From Candidatus Uhrbacteria bacterium (GTDB taxonomy: Bacteria > Patescibacteriota > Patescibacteriia > UBA9934 > GWF2-40-263), in NCBI GenBank assembly GCA_013204385.1, contig JABMNY010000043.1:1-33747 (forward strand): DNA of 33,747 bases, given 5' to 3'. How positions within the stretch are numbered: the stretch's first letter is position 1; each line of letters begins with the position of its first letter. Below are positions 1-7,117 of this stretch, piece by piece. Both the position numbers and the translations under genes were made by a program. Below the pieces are notes generated by a model that made no database searches, was not told where the DNA came from, and was given only the letters and a program-made list of their open reading frames with translations.

Positions 1-80
1 ACGGACTTGAACTCAATGGTCTCTCAGATCGAGATGCTCTTCACCCCCAAGCGACAGAACGTATCTTTATGAAAAAATAA
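1..80 (+). CDS. C-terminal end of an unidentified upstream gene (partial)
   Basis: An open frame enters from the left edge in frame 3 and stops at a TAA at 78-80, one base before the ATG of the RimK-like gene. The visible tail (about 25 residues, including SDRDALHPQATERI) reads like a normal protein C-terminus. The one-base spacing suggests an operon with the ligase. The other two frames stop early (frame 2 near 8) or end without close coupling. I do not recognise the family from so short a piece. Confidence 0.45.
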   Translation, partial: GLELNGLSDRDALHPQATERIFMKK

Positions 81-81
81 T

Positions 82-960
82 ATGAATATCGGCATACTCA
101 TTTTCTCAGAACCCCCAGAAGAAATCCCAACGGGAGCAGATCGTTTCGAAGAAGCCGCAGAACTCCGCGGACATAAAGCGATCAAAATATATGAACCCTA
201 TCTCTCATTTGTTGAGGGACAGATTTTGCATCATGGGGAACCACTTCCAGAACTCGATATCATCATCTCGCGACCAAACTTTGTCGAAGAGCCAAGTTTG
301 CGTACCTATGCCGTCCAAATTCTTGAGAACGCTGGGTATAAAATTCTCAATGGTCGTAACGGATTTACCTGGGCCAAGAATAAGCTTACTCAGCATGTCT
401 TGTTTGAAAAGCATAATATCCCCTGCCCACGCTGGGGTATTGCACGCAAACCAGCTGACGCGATCGCAATCGCAAAACAAATTGGATTTCCTTCGATCAT
501 CAAAGTGGCGTTCGGTACTCATGGCAAAGGCGTGTTCTACGCACCCAACGAAGAAACACTTCGTCCGATTGTCGACTACCTCGCCGTTCGAGATCGCAAC
601 CCACTCATTATTGAAGAATTCATCGAGGAAGCAAAAAATAGCGACTTAAGAGTCTATGTCGTAAATGGAAAGGTTGTTGCTGCAATGGAACGCAAGGCAC
701 TTACCGGAGAAATACGTGCAAATACCTCTATCGGCGGAACGGGCTATCAAGTAGAGCTCACAGAGGAAGAAACGGCTCTCGCTCTGCGTACAACAGACGT
801 ATTTGATCTCAACATCGCAGGCGTCGACATTATTCGCTCCAAACGCGGTCCGCTCCTCCTTGAAATCAATGGGAACCCTGGATTCAAAGAACTCGAACGC
901 GTCACCGGCCTCGATATTGCTGGCATCATCATCGACTACGCAATCGAACAAGCTTCATAA
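82..960 (+). CDS. RimK-family ATP-grasp ligase (alpha-L-glutamate ligase-like)
   Basis: Predicted cytosolic ATP-dependent carboxylate-amine ligase. RimK relatives add glutamate or other amino acids to a protein or small-molecule carboxylate. The 292 residues show the family order: an N-terminal Rossmann-like domain (1-95), a start of the ATP-grasp near KNKLTQHVLFEKHNIPCPRW (99-118), the ATP loop GTHGKGV (145-151) after K141, DLRVYVVNGK near 188-197, and the Mg-binding EINGNPG (261-267; E261, N263 and N265). The end, ERVTGLDIA, is typical of RimK. Length is normal (RimK is about 300). The start at 82 lies one base after the preceding stop and has no SD; translation is probably coupled. The substrate cannot be told from sequence. 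It could be RimK proper, a LysX/MptN/CofF-like enzyme, or a ligase for another substrate. Confidence 0.85.
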   Translation: MNIGILIFSEPPEEIPTGADRFEEAAELRGHKAIKIYEPYLSFVEGQILHHGEPLPELDIIISRPNFVEEPSLRTYAVQILENAGYKILNGRNGFTWAKNKLTQHVLFEKHNIPCPRWGIARKPADAIAIAKQIGFPSIIKVAFGTHGKGVFYAPNEETLRPIVDYLAVRDRNPLIIEEFIEEAKNSDLRVYVVNGKVVAAMERKALTGEIRANTSIGGTGYQVELTEEETALALRTTDVFDLNIAGVDIIRSKRGPLLLEINGNPGFKELERVTGLDIAGIIIDYAIEQAS

Positions 961-961
961 A

Positions 962-995
962 CAAAAAAACACCCTCCAATTGGAGGGTGTTTTTT
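962..995. terminator. Bidirectional intrinsic terminator
   Basis: A perfect 11-bp palindrome, ACACCCTCCAA/TTGGAGGGTGT (969-990), is flanked by an A-run on the left and a T-run on the right. It can therefore end transcription of the ligase (plus) and of the VOC gene (minus), which converge here. Confidence 0.85.
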
Positions 996-996
996 A

Positions 997-1353
997 TTAA
1001 CTATTCCCAAAAACCGCTTCGATGTTATTCCCATCTGGATCTAGGACGAACGCTCCAAAATAACGCTCATGATATTCGGGTCTCGGACCTGGTTTCCCAT
1101 TATCCGTTCCACCCGCATCCATCGCCGCATCAAAAAATACTTGAACCTCTTTTTCACTCTTCGCTGAAAAAGCAACATGCACTTTTGACACATGTTCTTC
1201 TTGAGCAATCCAAAATTCAGGACGAGTAACTCCATATCCCACATATCCCTCCCCTTCATAAAGACAGTGCATGCCAAGTGGCGCAAGCGCTTGATCATAA
1301 AAAGCCTTTGACTGCACAAGATTTGAAACACTCATTGTCATGTGATCGATCAT
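997..1353 (-). CDS. VOC-superfamily (glyoxalase/bleomycin-resistance fold) protein
   Basis: Small 118-residue protein of the vicinal oxygen chelate fold, probably a cytosolic metal-dependent enzyme or resistance protein. It opens with IDHMTMSVSNLVQSKAFYDQ, the first beta-alpha module with a metal-ligand-like His at position 4. KVHVAFSAKS follows in the middle with a second His, and the protein ends with DPDGNNIEAVF, where the Glu is the usual last ligand. Length is that of a single-domain VOC protein. It starts 3 bp after the EamA stop, so it is co-transcribed with that transporter. No SD is seen. The substrate is not predictable; these proteins include glyoxalase I-like, fosfomycin- and bleomycin-type members. 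Confidence 0.85.
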   Translation of the reverse strand: MIDHMTMSVSNLVQSKAFYDQALAPLGMHCLYEGEGYVGYGVTRPEFWIAQEEHVSKVHVAFSAKSEKEVQVFFDAAMDAGGTDNGKPGPRPEYHERYFGAFVLDPDGNNIEAVFGNS

Positions 1354-1356
1354 AGA

Positions 1357-2205
1357 TTATTTGAGAAGAATTAATGAGATAATTGTCGCCACGAGTGCAC
1401 CAACTTTCTTTTTATCCATATGTTCTCGAAATATCAAAACAGAGAGAAAAACAACAATCACGGTTGAGAAAGAATTGATCAAGAAAACCATCGAGAGATT
1501 TCCAGAGAGCGCATGAACATAGAAGAACAAATTTCCGAACATAAAAATTCCTCCAAGTAACCCCAACCATTCAACGTGTCGTTTTCGATGTGCTTGACCA
1601 TTCGTTCTTTTGTAAAACAAATACGCAAACGGAGTTCCAATTGCAAACGCAAAAAACGTGTACAAACTTACATCAAGATGAAGAACAGTAATCATCTTCG
1701 ACATCACTGTTGCAAGAAGTGCTGCAAGAACACTTACTCCTGTGAGCAACAACCCTTTGGACAAATTCTTCTGACGAAGTCTTTCTCCATTATTAATCAA
1801 AAAAACTGGAGCAAGAAGTCCAATAAAAATTCCAATCACCTGCGTTCCAGTTAAGACATCTGAGAAAAATAAAATCCCGACCGGAATTGTAAGAATCGAC
1901 GCGGCTACTTTATAGATTGGGAAAAAGATTGCTGAATCAATCACTTTTAATGCATCCACCCGTGTCATACTCACAACCAAATAGGCCAATGCATCAATAC
2001 ACGCAATAAACACGATCAACACAATTCGAGAGGTATCTGGTTGAACACTCATCGCATACACACCAGAGAGAATCGCCGCACTGAGCGAGCTGTACACATA
2101 TACCAAAGCTGAATGATGCTGATAATGTGCCGAGACACGCGTCGTAAACGAGTACAATCCCGCAAAAACCGCCGACGCAAGCGCGTATAAAAACCAAGAT
2201 TCCAT
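1357..2205 (-). CDS. EamA/DMT-family permease
   Basis: Integral membrane protein of about 282 residues with roughly ten hydrophobic helices in two repeated halves, typical of drug/metabolite transporters. Each half begins with a helix of the EamA type (ESWFLYALASAVFAGLYSF; then KGLLLTGVSVLAALLATVMS). The C-terminus, IISLILLK, is the usual short polar end. The frame is open to an ATG at 2241, but I place the start at 2205. An extended -10 sequence, TGCTAGAAT, sits 8 nt upstream of this ATG and would overlap the longer reading frame, and DMT proteins start just before the first helix. An ATG at 2223 is the other option. It is followed by the VOC gene in one operon. The exported or imported compound is unknown. 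Confidence 0.85.
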   Translation of the reverse strand: MESWFLYALASAVFAGLYSFTTRVSAHYQHHSALVYVYSSLSAAILSGVYAMSVQPDTSRIVLIVFIACIDALAYLVVSMTRVDALKVIDSAIFFPIYKVAASILTIPVGILFFSDVLTGTQVIGIFIGLLAPVFLINNGERLRQKNLSKGLLLTGVSVLAALLATVMSKMITVLHLDVSLYTFFAFAIGTPFAYLFYKRTNGQAHRKRHVEWLGLLGGIFMFGNLFFYVHALSGNLSMVFLINSFSTVIVVFLSVLIFREHMDKKKVGALVATIISLILLK

Positions 2206-2213
2206 AGAACCGC

Positions 2214-2222
2214 ATTCTAGCA
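2214..2222 (-). promoter_or_regulatory. Extended -10 promoter, probably leaderless, for the EamA gene
   Basis: On the minus strand TGC-TAGAAT is followed by 8 nt and then the ATG at 2205. No good -35 hexamer is seen at the right distance. The transcription start would fall at or just before the start codon. Part of a recurring arrangement in this window. Confidence 0.45.
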
Positions 2223-2256
2223 TGAGCCAATGCCCCCTCACAGAGCATCAATATCA

Positions 2257-2265
2257 TGATAAACT
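2257..2265 (+). promoter_or_regulatory. Possible extended -10 for the FAD-linked oxidase gene
   Basis: TGA-TAAACT lies 6 nt before the ATG at 2272, in the short divergent region. It resembles the other putative leaderless starts but has a weaker match and a shorter gap. Confidence 0.3.
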
Positions 2266-2271
2266 TTATGC

Positions 2272-3924
2272 ATGAAAAATGATGCGCTCACTCAAATAAC
2301 AACACTCGGGATCGAAACCTCTATCGACTCGAAAGATCTTAATCTTGCAAGTCGCGATGCAAGTTTGTTTCATGTTGAACCGGAAGCCATTGTCTCTCCT
2401 AAATCTGAAGAGATTAGTCAGATCATCAAAGTCATCTCAGAAAAGAAATCTTCCCAACCAACTCTATCGCTCACTGCTCGTGCTGCGGGAACAGATATGA
2501 GCGGAGGTCCGCTTACAGAATCTATTGTCATGAACATGACAAAACACTTCACAAAGATTCTGTCAGTCAATCCTGAAACCAAATCAGCAATCACCGAACC
2601 TGGTGTATTTTATCGTGATTTTGAGAAGAAAACCCTTGAGCATAACCTGATTGTCCCAAGTTACCCCGCCAGTCGTGAACTTTGTACAGTCGGTGGGATG
2701 GTGGCAAACAATTCTGGAGGTGAGAAAACGCTCGCGTATGGAAAAACTGAGCGATACGTGAACGCGCTTCGAATTGTTCTTTCAGATGGGAGTATCTGCA
2801 CCATGGAAAAACTCTCAAGAACCGAACTGGCTCAAAAGAAGGAACTTCACACGCTCGAGGGAAAAATCTATCGAGACATAGACACACTGATCCAGAAAAA
2901 TCTCTCATTGATTCAATATGTGAAGCCTGATGTGACCAAAAACTCTGCGGGATATGGACTTTGGAATGTCTATGATCCAACAGATCGATCATTTGATCTT
3001 GCGCAACTGATCGTAGGATCTCAGGGAACGCTTGGAATGATTACGCAAATTGAATTCTCACTCATCCACCCGAAACCTCACGCACGCATGCTTGTCGTTT
3101 TGCTCCCTGACATGAAACGGGTCGCAGAAGTCGCAGGGATGATTTTGAAACACAAACCGGAAAGTTTCGAATCCTACGATGACCACACCCTTGCTGTCGC
3201 AATGAAGGTTCTTCCTGATCTCATTAAAAAAATGAAGGGGAACATTCTTAAACTTGCCTTTCAGTTTCTTCCAGAAGCCTGGATGGCTCTCACAGGCGGA
3301 CTTCCTAAGCTTGTACTCATCGCAGAATTCACAGCAGATTCAGAGGAAGAAGCACAAAAAATGGCAGAATCCGCACGAAAAGATGTTGCAAAGATGGGAA
3401 TCAAATGTCGCACAACACATTCAGAAGCAGAAGGACAAAAATATTGGACGATCCGTCGAGAAAGTTTTTCCCTTTTACGCAAACACATCAAAGAGCTTCG
3501 CACTGCGCCGTTTATTGATGACTTTGTTGTGCATCCAAATCAACTATCAGATTTTCTCCCAGAGTTGTACGAGATTCTGAATCCTTACAAACTCGTCCTC
3601 ACCGTTGCAGGGCATGTAGGCGACGCGAACTTTCACATCATCCCATTAATGGACACAAAAAAACCTGAAACACGTCAGATCATCGAAGAACTTTCACAAA
3701 AAGTATATGATCTCGTTTTGCGCTATCACGGATCAATCACCGGTGAACACAATGACGGTCTCATCCGTACACCATTTCTTGAACAGATGTATGGCAAAGA
3801 AATGACCACCCTCTTTGCTCAAGTCAAAAACATCTTCGACCCTCAAAACATCTTCAACCCAGGTAAAAAGGTAAACGGTGACTTTGGATATGCGATGGAT
3901 CATCTGGATGTAGGTCGTTCATAA
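2272..3924 (+). CDS. FAD-linked oxidase, GlcD / D-lactate dehydrogenase type
   Basis: Flavoprotein of 550 residues that should oxidise a 2-hydroxy acid such as D-lactate or glycolate, passing electrons to the membrane or another acceptor. The FAD_binding_4 (PCMH) domain spans about 40-200: TARAAGTDMSGGP at 68-80, then PSYPASRELCTVGGMVANNS at 129-148, which holds the FAD pyrophosphate-binding glycines. The FAD-oxidase C domain spans about 265-535, with the metal/substrate motif GHVGDANFH (447-455), GEHNDG (491-496) and the closing FDPQNIFNPGKK. No Fe-S cysteine motifs are present, so it is the flavin subunit only. Length is close to GlcD (about 500) and the longer LDH-D proteins. It is divergent from the EamA gene and has no SD. 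The exact substrate is not resolved. Confidence 0.85.
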   Translation: MKNDALTQITTLGIETSIDSKDLNLASRDASLFHVEPEAIVSPKSEEISQIIKVISEKKSSQPTLSLTARAAGTDMSGGPLTESIVMNMTKHFTKILSVNPETKSAITEPGVFYRDFEKKTLEHNLIVPSYPASRELCTVGGMVANNSGGEKTLAYGKTERYVNALRIVLSDGSICTMEKLSRTELAQKKELHTLEGKIYRDIDTLIQKNLSLIQYVKPDVTKNSAGYGLWNVYDPTDRSFDLAQLIVGSQGTLGMITQIEFSLIHPKPHARMLVVLLPDMKRVAEVAGMILKHKPESFESYDDHTLAVAMKVLPDLIKKMKGNILKLAFQFLPEAWMALTGGLPKLVLIAEFTADSEEEAQKMAESARKDVAKMGIKCRTTHSEAEGQKYWTIRRESFSLLRKHIKELRTAPFIDDFVVHPNQLSDFLPELYEILNPYKLVLTVAGHVGDANFHIIPLMDTKKPETRQIIEELSQKVYDLVLRYHGSITGEHNDGLIRTPFLEQMYGKEMTTLFAQVKNIFDPQNIFNPGKKVNGDFGYAMDHLDVGRS

Positions 3925-3951
3925 AGCTTTAAAACCATCAAAAGAGGATGA

Positions 3952-3980
3952 TTGACGACATTCATAACGCATGCTAATAT
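3952..3980 (+). promoter_or_regulatory. Strong sigma-70-type promoter upstream of the tRNA-Gln leader
   Basis: TTGACG (3952-3957), a 17-nt spacer and TAATAT (3975-3980). The predicted transcription start is near 3987. The next stable product is tRNA-Gln at 4228, so the transcript has a leader of about 240 nt. Confidence 0.65.
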
Positions 3981-3986
3981 TTTGTC

Positions 3987-4227
3987 GCAAAAAGGGAAAA
4001 GTTTTGACCATTCACTTCAAAAAAATCACAGCTAAGCGTAAAGTTTACTTTTTTAACTACGCTCGCTCATTCCCGAATACTTCGTGTCCGGCTCGCTCAC
4101 TCGGTAAAAACCAACCCTATCGGGTTGCACGCTTCCACTGCGCCTTTTTTAAATGAGTAAACTCAGTTTAAAATAGCCCCAGCGTAAGCGTGCCAAACGT
4201 TCCGTTTGGCTTTTACGCTCATTCCGC
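3987..4227 (+). other. Structured leader region between promoter and tRNA-Gln
   Basis: About 240 nt without a convincing gene. Two hairpins share the sequence AGCGTA at their base. One is at 4035-4063 (AGCGTA...TACGCT). The other is at 4181-4219 (GCCAAACG/CGTTTGGC with a 3-nt loop, then AGCGTAA/TTACGCT outside). A smaller hairpin, CAACCC/GGGTTG, lies near 4112-4127. The word GCTCGCTCA occurs twice, at 4061 and 4091, 30 bp apart. A 61-codon open frame (3971-4156) crosses the region but looks like chance. It may be only a processed tRNA precursor, or a small structured RNA. Confidence 0.4.
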
Positions 4228-4301
4228 TCCCGGATCGTCTAACGGCAGGACGACTGGTTCTGGTCCAGTTAATCGGGGTTCGAATCCCTGTCCGGGAACC
4301 A
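4228..4301 (+). tRNA. tRNA-Gln (anticodon CUG), CCA encoded
   Basis: The cloverleaf can be drawn by hand. The acceptor stem is TCCCGGA (4228-4234) with TCCGGGA (4291-4297). The anticodon stem ACTGG/CCAGT (4253-4257, 4265-4269) encloses the loop TTCTGGT with anticodon CTG at 4260-4262. The T arm contains GGTTCGAATCC. Discriminator A is at 4298 and a genome-encoded CCA at 4299-4301. A terminator follows at once. It decodes CAG glutamine codons. Confidence 0.95.
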
Positions 4302-4302
4302 A

Positions 4303-4339
4303 GAAAAAACTGATGTTACCGCATCAGTTTTTTCTTTTC
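4303..4339 (+). terminator. Intrinsic terminator after tRNA-Gln
   Basis: CTGATG (4310-4315) and CATCAG (4322-4327) form the stem. It is extended by an A-run pairing with the following T-run, and the tail is TTTTTTCTTTTCTT. It begins directly after the CCA end. Confidence 0.85.
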
Positions 4340-4354
4340 TTCAATTATTATTTC

Positions 4355-4383
4355 TTGACAATTATACACTTAATTGGTAGTTT
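4355..4383 (+). promoter_or_regulatory. Promoter of the small-gene cassette
   Basis: A perfect -35 TTGACA (4355-4360), a 17-nt spacer and a weaker -10, TAGTTT (4378-4383). It lies just downstream of the tRNA terminator. The leader to the first start codon would be about 125 nt and contains a large hairpin. Confidence 0.5.
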
Positions 4384-4444
4384 ACTCTCTATTCTTTTCA
4401 AGATTGGCCACTTCCTGAGCCTTCAATCCAGGAGAAATAAGGAC

Positions 4445-4500
4445 ATCCCTTGTTCCCATCTGATCATTCAGATGGTTTGAACAAGGGATTTTCTTTTTCC
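4445..4500 (+). terminator. Large leader hairpin with U-rich tail (possible attenuator)
   Basis: An 11-bp stem (ATCCCTTGTTC 4445-4455 with GAACAAGGGAT 4479-4489) is capped by an 8-bp stem (CCATCTGA 4456-4463 with TCAGATGG 4468-4475), a TCAT loop and a 3-nt bulge. TTTCTTTTT follows. It lies between the putative promoter and the first small gene, so it could be an attenuator rather than the end of a gene. A leftover terminator is the plain alternative. Confidence 0.65.
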
Positions 4501-4515
4501 CTAAAGGAAGGATGT

Positions 4516-4881
4516 TTGAGCACTTCACAACAAGCAAAAGTACTTCTGATCACGAACCTTAACCCTGTCAAAAATAGGATGCCCATGCACCCATGGGGAG
4601 TAATTTTTGACCCCATGGAATCAGAGTGTCTCGATCGTTTGATGAAGGGCTATAGGGACTTGGTTGATCAAGCGACTATCGAGTCGGATATCCTGCCTGT
4701 TGGTCAGAGGGATTGGACATTGATGGTTCATATCATCTACGCAGGCAGCACTCCTGAAATTCGCGCACGCGTCACTCAAGTCCAGATCGCAATCGCTGTT
4801 GATCTTCAGAGAAGAGGAGCTGAGGTCGAGCGCTCAAAGAGTAGTAACCCACAACGAGACAGAATCCGGATTCAAACCTGA
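4516..4881 (+). CDS. Unknown 121-residue protein, first gene of the small-gene cassette
   Basis: I do not recognise this protein. The start chosen is TTG at 4516, because AAGGAAGG lies a few bases upstream. The upstream part of the open frame runs through the leader hairpin and is unlikely to be translated. The product is soluble, with no signal peptide. It begins with STSQQAKVLLITNLNPVK, has a central segment QRDWTLMVHIIYAGSTPEIR, and ends in a basic tail rich in Arg and Ser. The alternation of beta-like (KVLLITNL, WTLMVHIIY) and helical segments suggests a small alpha/beta fold. Base composition differs from the adjacent housekeeping genes and more tiny genes with SDs follow, which points to an acquired cassette. 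Confidence 0.55.
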   Translation: MSTSQQAKVLLITNLNPVKNRMPMHPWGVIFDPMESECLDRLMKGYRDLVDQATIESDILPVGQRDWTLMVHIIYAGSTPEIRARVTQVQIAIAVDLQRRGAEVERSKSSNPQRDRIRIQT

Positions 4882-4919
4882 CTTGCGTGAGATGATGACA
4901 AACCCTTGGGGAGCGTGCT

Positions 4920-5003
4920 ATGCACTGGATCTTTTTTGCAATAGCCAGTCTGATTGGTCTAGGTCTCAGTATGTCTGCTATTCAACTCACCGGCAAAAGC
5001 TAG
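4920..5003 (+). CDS. Tiny membrane peptide (27 residues)
   Basis: ATG at 4920 is preceded by GGGGAG at a 9-base spacing. The product is almost a single transmembrane helix (MHWIFFAIASLIGLGLSMSA) with a short polar tail ending in GKS. The stop TAG at 5001-5003 overlaps the SD of the next small gene, AGGAGG, which suggests coupling. Too short for family assignment. It resembles small membrane peptides, including toxin-like ones, only in general form. A competing frame from 4892 to 5104 covers the same bases but has an unlikely composition. Confidence 0.4.
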   Translation: MHWIFFAIASLIGLGLSMSAIQLTGKS

Positions 5004-5011
5004 GAGGAAAC

Positions 5012-5104
5012 GTGTGCGGAGCCGATAATTTTCACACGGTACTGGTGACGAATACTCCGCGAGAATACGTTGTTCCACCACAAGTAGTAAGTATCCTCGT
5101 ATAG
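5012..5104 (+). CDS. Small peptide with a strong SD and GTG start (30 residues)
   Basis: GTG at 5012 follows a near-perfect SD (AGGAGGAAAC). The encoded 30-residue peptide starts MCGADNFHTVLVTN and ends PPQVVSILV. No domain is recognised. The SD overlaps the stop of the tiny membrane peptide before it. The frame is open further upstream (to 4799), but those starts lack an SD. Confidence rests on the ribosome-binding site and the clustered arrangement only. Confidence 0.35.
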   Translation: MCGADNFHTVLVTNTPREYVVPPQVVSILV

Positions 5105-5134
5105 ATCTGACCTGAGAGCAAAAAGAAGGTGAAG

Positions 5135-5344
5135 ATGATTGACCTCATTATCTCTCAATGGCACTCACTCTCATGGTTGAATCGCGCCCATTGCGCTTAC
5201 GCAGGATCTATTCTGTGCGGTGTTGCCCTGATCGGGTCACTGACCATGAACATCGGAGGTCCATTGCTTGGCATGAGTCTGATGGCACTCATGTTCTGTA
5301 GTCTCTGTGCCTGCGGACACTCTCTGACACACAACGAAAAATAG
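5135..5344 (+). CDS. Small two-helix membrane protein, unknown
   Basis: A 69-residue protein with two hydrophobic helices, about 20-38 (HCAYAGSILCGVALIGSL) and 42-62 (GGPLLGMSLMALMFCSLCA), and a short polar C-terminus, HSLTHNEK. ATG at 5135 is preferred over GTG at 5129 because AGAAGG ends 5 nt before the ATG. It is the last clear member of the small-gene cassette. Function unknown; it would sit in the cytoplasmic membrane. Confidence 0.5.
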   Translation: MIDLIISQWHSLSWLNRAHCAYAGSILCGVALIGSLTMNIGGPLLGMSLMALMFCSLCACGHSLTHNEK

Positions 5345-5492
5345 GTGAACCTGAACGCTATTAGAGAGCTAATGTCATGAACGCCTTCTCCGAACTCCTC
5401 ATCACAGACAGGTGAAAGACCCAACCCCGCGTCAGTATCCCACGATCCTAAGAAGAGAACTAAACCAAAAAGTAGACCAACGGCCTACTTGA
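5345..5492 (+). other. Chain of three overlapping micro-ORFs after the membrane protein
   Basis: GTG at 5345 abuts the preceding TAG and encodes 11 residues ending in TGA at 5378-5380. That stop overlaps an ATG at 5377 (12 residues, TGA at 5413-5415), whose stop overlaps a GTG at 5412 (26 residues, VKDPTPRQYPTILRRELNQK..., TGA at 5490-5492). The chain ends just before the terminator. Such overlaps suit translational coupling but can arise by chance, and none has a good SD. No further gene is seen up to 5555. Confidence 0.25.
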
Positions 5493-5493
5493 C

Positions 5494-5525
5494 CCCTTGA
5501 TACGACATCAAGGGTTTTATTTTTG
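5494..5525 (+). terminator. Terminator closing the small-gene cassette
   Basis: CCCTTGAT (5494-5501), a 5-nt loop and ATCAAGGG (5507-5514), followed by TTTTATTTTT. It acts on the plus strand. The other side has no T-run, so it does not serve dnaX. Confidence 0.8.
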
Positions 5526-5554
5526 CTCAGAGAGAAGAGCAAATGTCTCACCTT

Positions 5555-7114
5555 TTACACCAAACTCCCCCCAAACTCCTGAATAAGACCTTGCACAGCC
5601 TCATCCTGTTCTGGTTTTTTTGTTTGAACGGCTCTCACACGTAAACGTTTTCCCAGCACTTGTTCAAATATCCCTTCGATCAATCGACTGTTTTTTTCCT
5701 GATTGACTGTTTGAACATAGATATCATATTCAAACCCAAGCTCCACATATTCCCCTTCTACGCTATTCACCTCACAGGATCGCATCATCATTGGGAGCGA
5801 GGCATTACATGTCTTAATCTGTTCATACACTTGGGGCCACTTAGCCATGACTTCCTCAAGTCCGATCACTGGAACAGTATCAAACACTTTTTCAACTTCT
5901 GTAATATTTTCTGGAATTTCGATCGTTCCAACTAATTCAGAAATATTAGCATCGGGCACAAAAGGAACAGGATCAGGAATTTTCTCTTCGACACGACTTG
6001 AAACAACCCCCTGCTTCTTACCAGGAGGAGCCTGGTCCGGTTTCGCCGGAAAATCCTCAGAAGGATGTATTTTTGACTTATCCTGAACTCCACAAATCTT
6101 TACGATTACTAGTTCCACAGGAAGTTGAGGGATATTCTCCCCCCGAATTGCTCTATCTGCTTGTAGGAGCTCCTCTATAGCCTGCTGCAAGAATGAAATA
6201 GAAAACCCTTCGTCTTTACCCGATACAGCCATGAGAAGCCGATCTCGTAACCAGGAAATCACATCTGAAACAAAGTGTCGGAGGTCAACCCCTTGTTCAA
6301 GATAGGTATTGAGTTGCGTAATCGCCTCACCCGCCTGATGTGCATGTAATGTTTTTGAAAATGTTTCTATGAGAAGCGTTTGGGTGATTGGTAAAACAAG
6401 ACTAGCCTGTTCCAGTGTAATTTCTTTTTCCCCAAGAGCCAGAACCTGTCCAAGAAGACTCTCTGCGTCACGCGCACATCCTCCACTATGTCGTGCAATT
6501 TCTTGTAGGACATCAACATCAACCTTCACCCCTTCTGCCTCTACAATTCCCTGCATGCGAGCAACAAGCTCACTCGTGGCAATCCGTTTGAAATCGAATC
6601 GTTGACAACGACTAATAATCGTTTCAGGAACCTTATGGATTTCCGTTGTTGCCAAAACGAACATGGCATGATCAGGTGGCTCTTCTAACGTCTTTAAAAG
6701 AGCATTAAACGCAGATGTTGAAAGCATGTGTACCTCATCAATGATGTACACCTTTTTTTTCAAAATATTTGGAGCAAACCGAACAGAATCAATAACGGTC
6801 TCGCGCACATTCTCCACTCCCGTATGAGAAGCCGCATCGATTTCATACACATCAAGCGCCTGACCAGACGCGATGCTCACACACGCTGAACATGCATTAC
6901 ACGGCTCATTTTCTTTTACAGATTCACAATTCGCCAACTTGGCAATCAGCCGAGCGGTCGTTGTCTTTCCAACTCCTCGTGGACCTGTAAACAAATAAGC
7001 ATGGGCAAGAGATCCAGAAGCGAATTGGTTCTGCAGTGTGCGAACCACATGTTCCTGCCCGCTCACCTCCTTAAATGTAGATGGTCGATAAACGCGATAA
7101 ATCGCCTGTGCCAT
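5555..7114 (-). CDS. dnaX: DNA polymerase III subunit gamma/tau
   Basis: Clamp-loader ATPase that drives opening and placing of the beta clamp at the replication fork. In the 519 residues one sees the N-terminal motif YRVYRPSTFKEVSGQEHVV, Walker A GPRGVGKT (44-51), four zinc cysteines (C63, C72, C75, C78), Walker B VYIIDEVH (122-129), LSTSAFNALLKTLEEPP, and the SRC sensor/arginine-finger motif (168-170). The variable linker after about residue 330 is Pro/Lys-rich and leads to a small folded C-terminal domain. Residues about 354-365 are encoded by a palindromic repeat that also occurs in uvrB. It is last in the cysS-to-dnaX run, 3 bp after the preceding gene, without an SD. No programmed frameshift site is evident at the usual place. 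Confidence 0.96.
   Translation of the reverse strand: MAQAIYRVYRPSTFKEVSGQEHVVRTLQNQFASGSLAHAYLFTGPRGVGKTTTARLIAKLANCESVKENEPCNACSACVSIASGQALDVYEIDAASHTGVENVRETVIDSVRFAPNILKKKVYIIDEVHMLSTSAFNALLKTLEEPPDHAMFVLATTEIHKVPETIISRCQRFDFKRIATSELVARMQGIVEAEGVKVDVDVLQEIARHSGGCARDAESLLGQVLALGEKEITLEQASLVLPITQTLLIETFSKTLHAHQAGEAITQLNTYLEQGVDLRHFVSDVISWLRDRLLMAVSGKDEGFSISFLQQAIEELLQADRAIRGENIPQLPVELVIVKICGVQDKSKIHPSEDFPAKPDQAPPGKKQGVVSSRVEEKIPDPVPFVPDANISELVGTIEIPENITEVEKVFDTVPVIGLEEVMAKWPQVYEQIKTCNASLPMMMRSCEVNSVEGEYVELGFEYDIYVQTVNQEKNSRLIEGIFEQVLGKRLRVRAVQTKKPEQDEAVQGLIQEFGGSLV
6021..6053 (-). repeat. Palindromic repeat element, copy in dnaX
   Basis: 33 bp with two adjacent hairpins: CCAGG-AGGAG-CCTGG, then CCGG...CCGG. 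It matches the uvrB copy (26738-26770) at 29 of 33 positions by direct comparison. It lies in the linker of the clamp loader and is read in a different frame from the uvrB copy. Confidence 0.7.
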
Positions 7115-7117
7115 AGT

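Noticed and set aside
3971-4156. 61-codon open frame over the tRNA leader
   Set aside because: No SD, basic and aromatic-rich composition without pattern, and it crosses the hairpins; more likely chance.
4799-5104. 101-codon frame across the small-gene cassette
   Set aside because: TTG start without an SD, odd Cys/Ser-rich composition; the shorter GTG start at 5012 with a strong SD explains its end.
6750-6765. Run of A residues in dnaX as a possible programmed frameshift
   Set aside because: It lies near codon 120, before the Walker B motif, not at the known gamma/tau slip position, and the full frame is intact.
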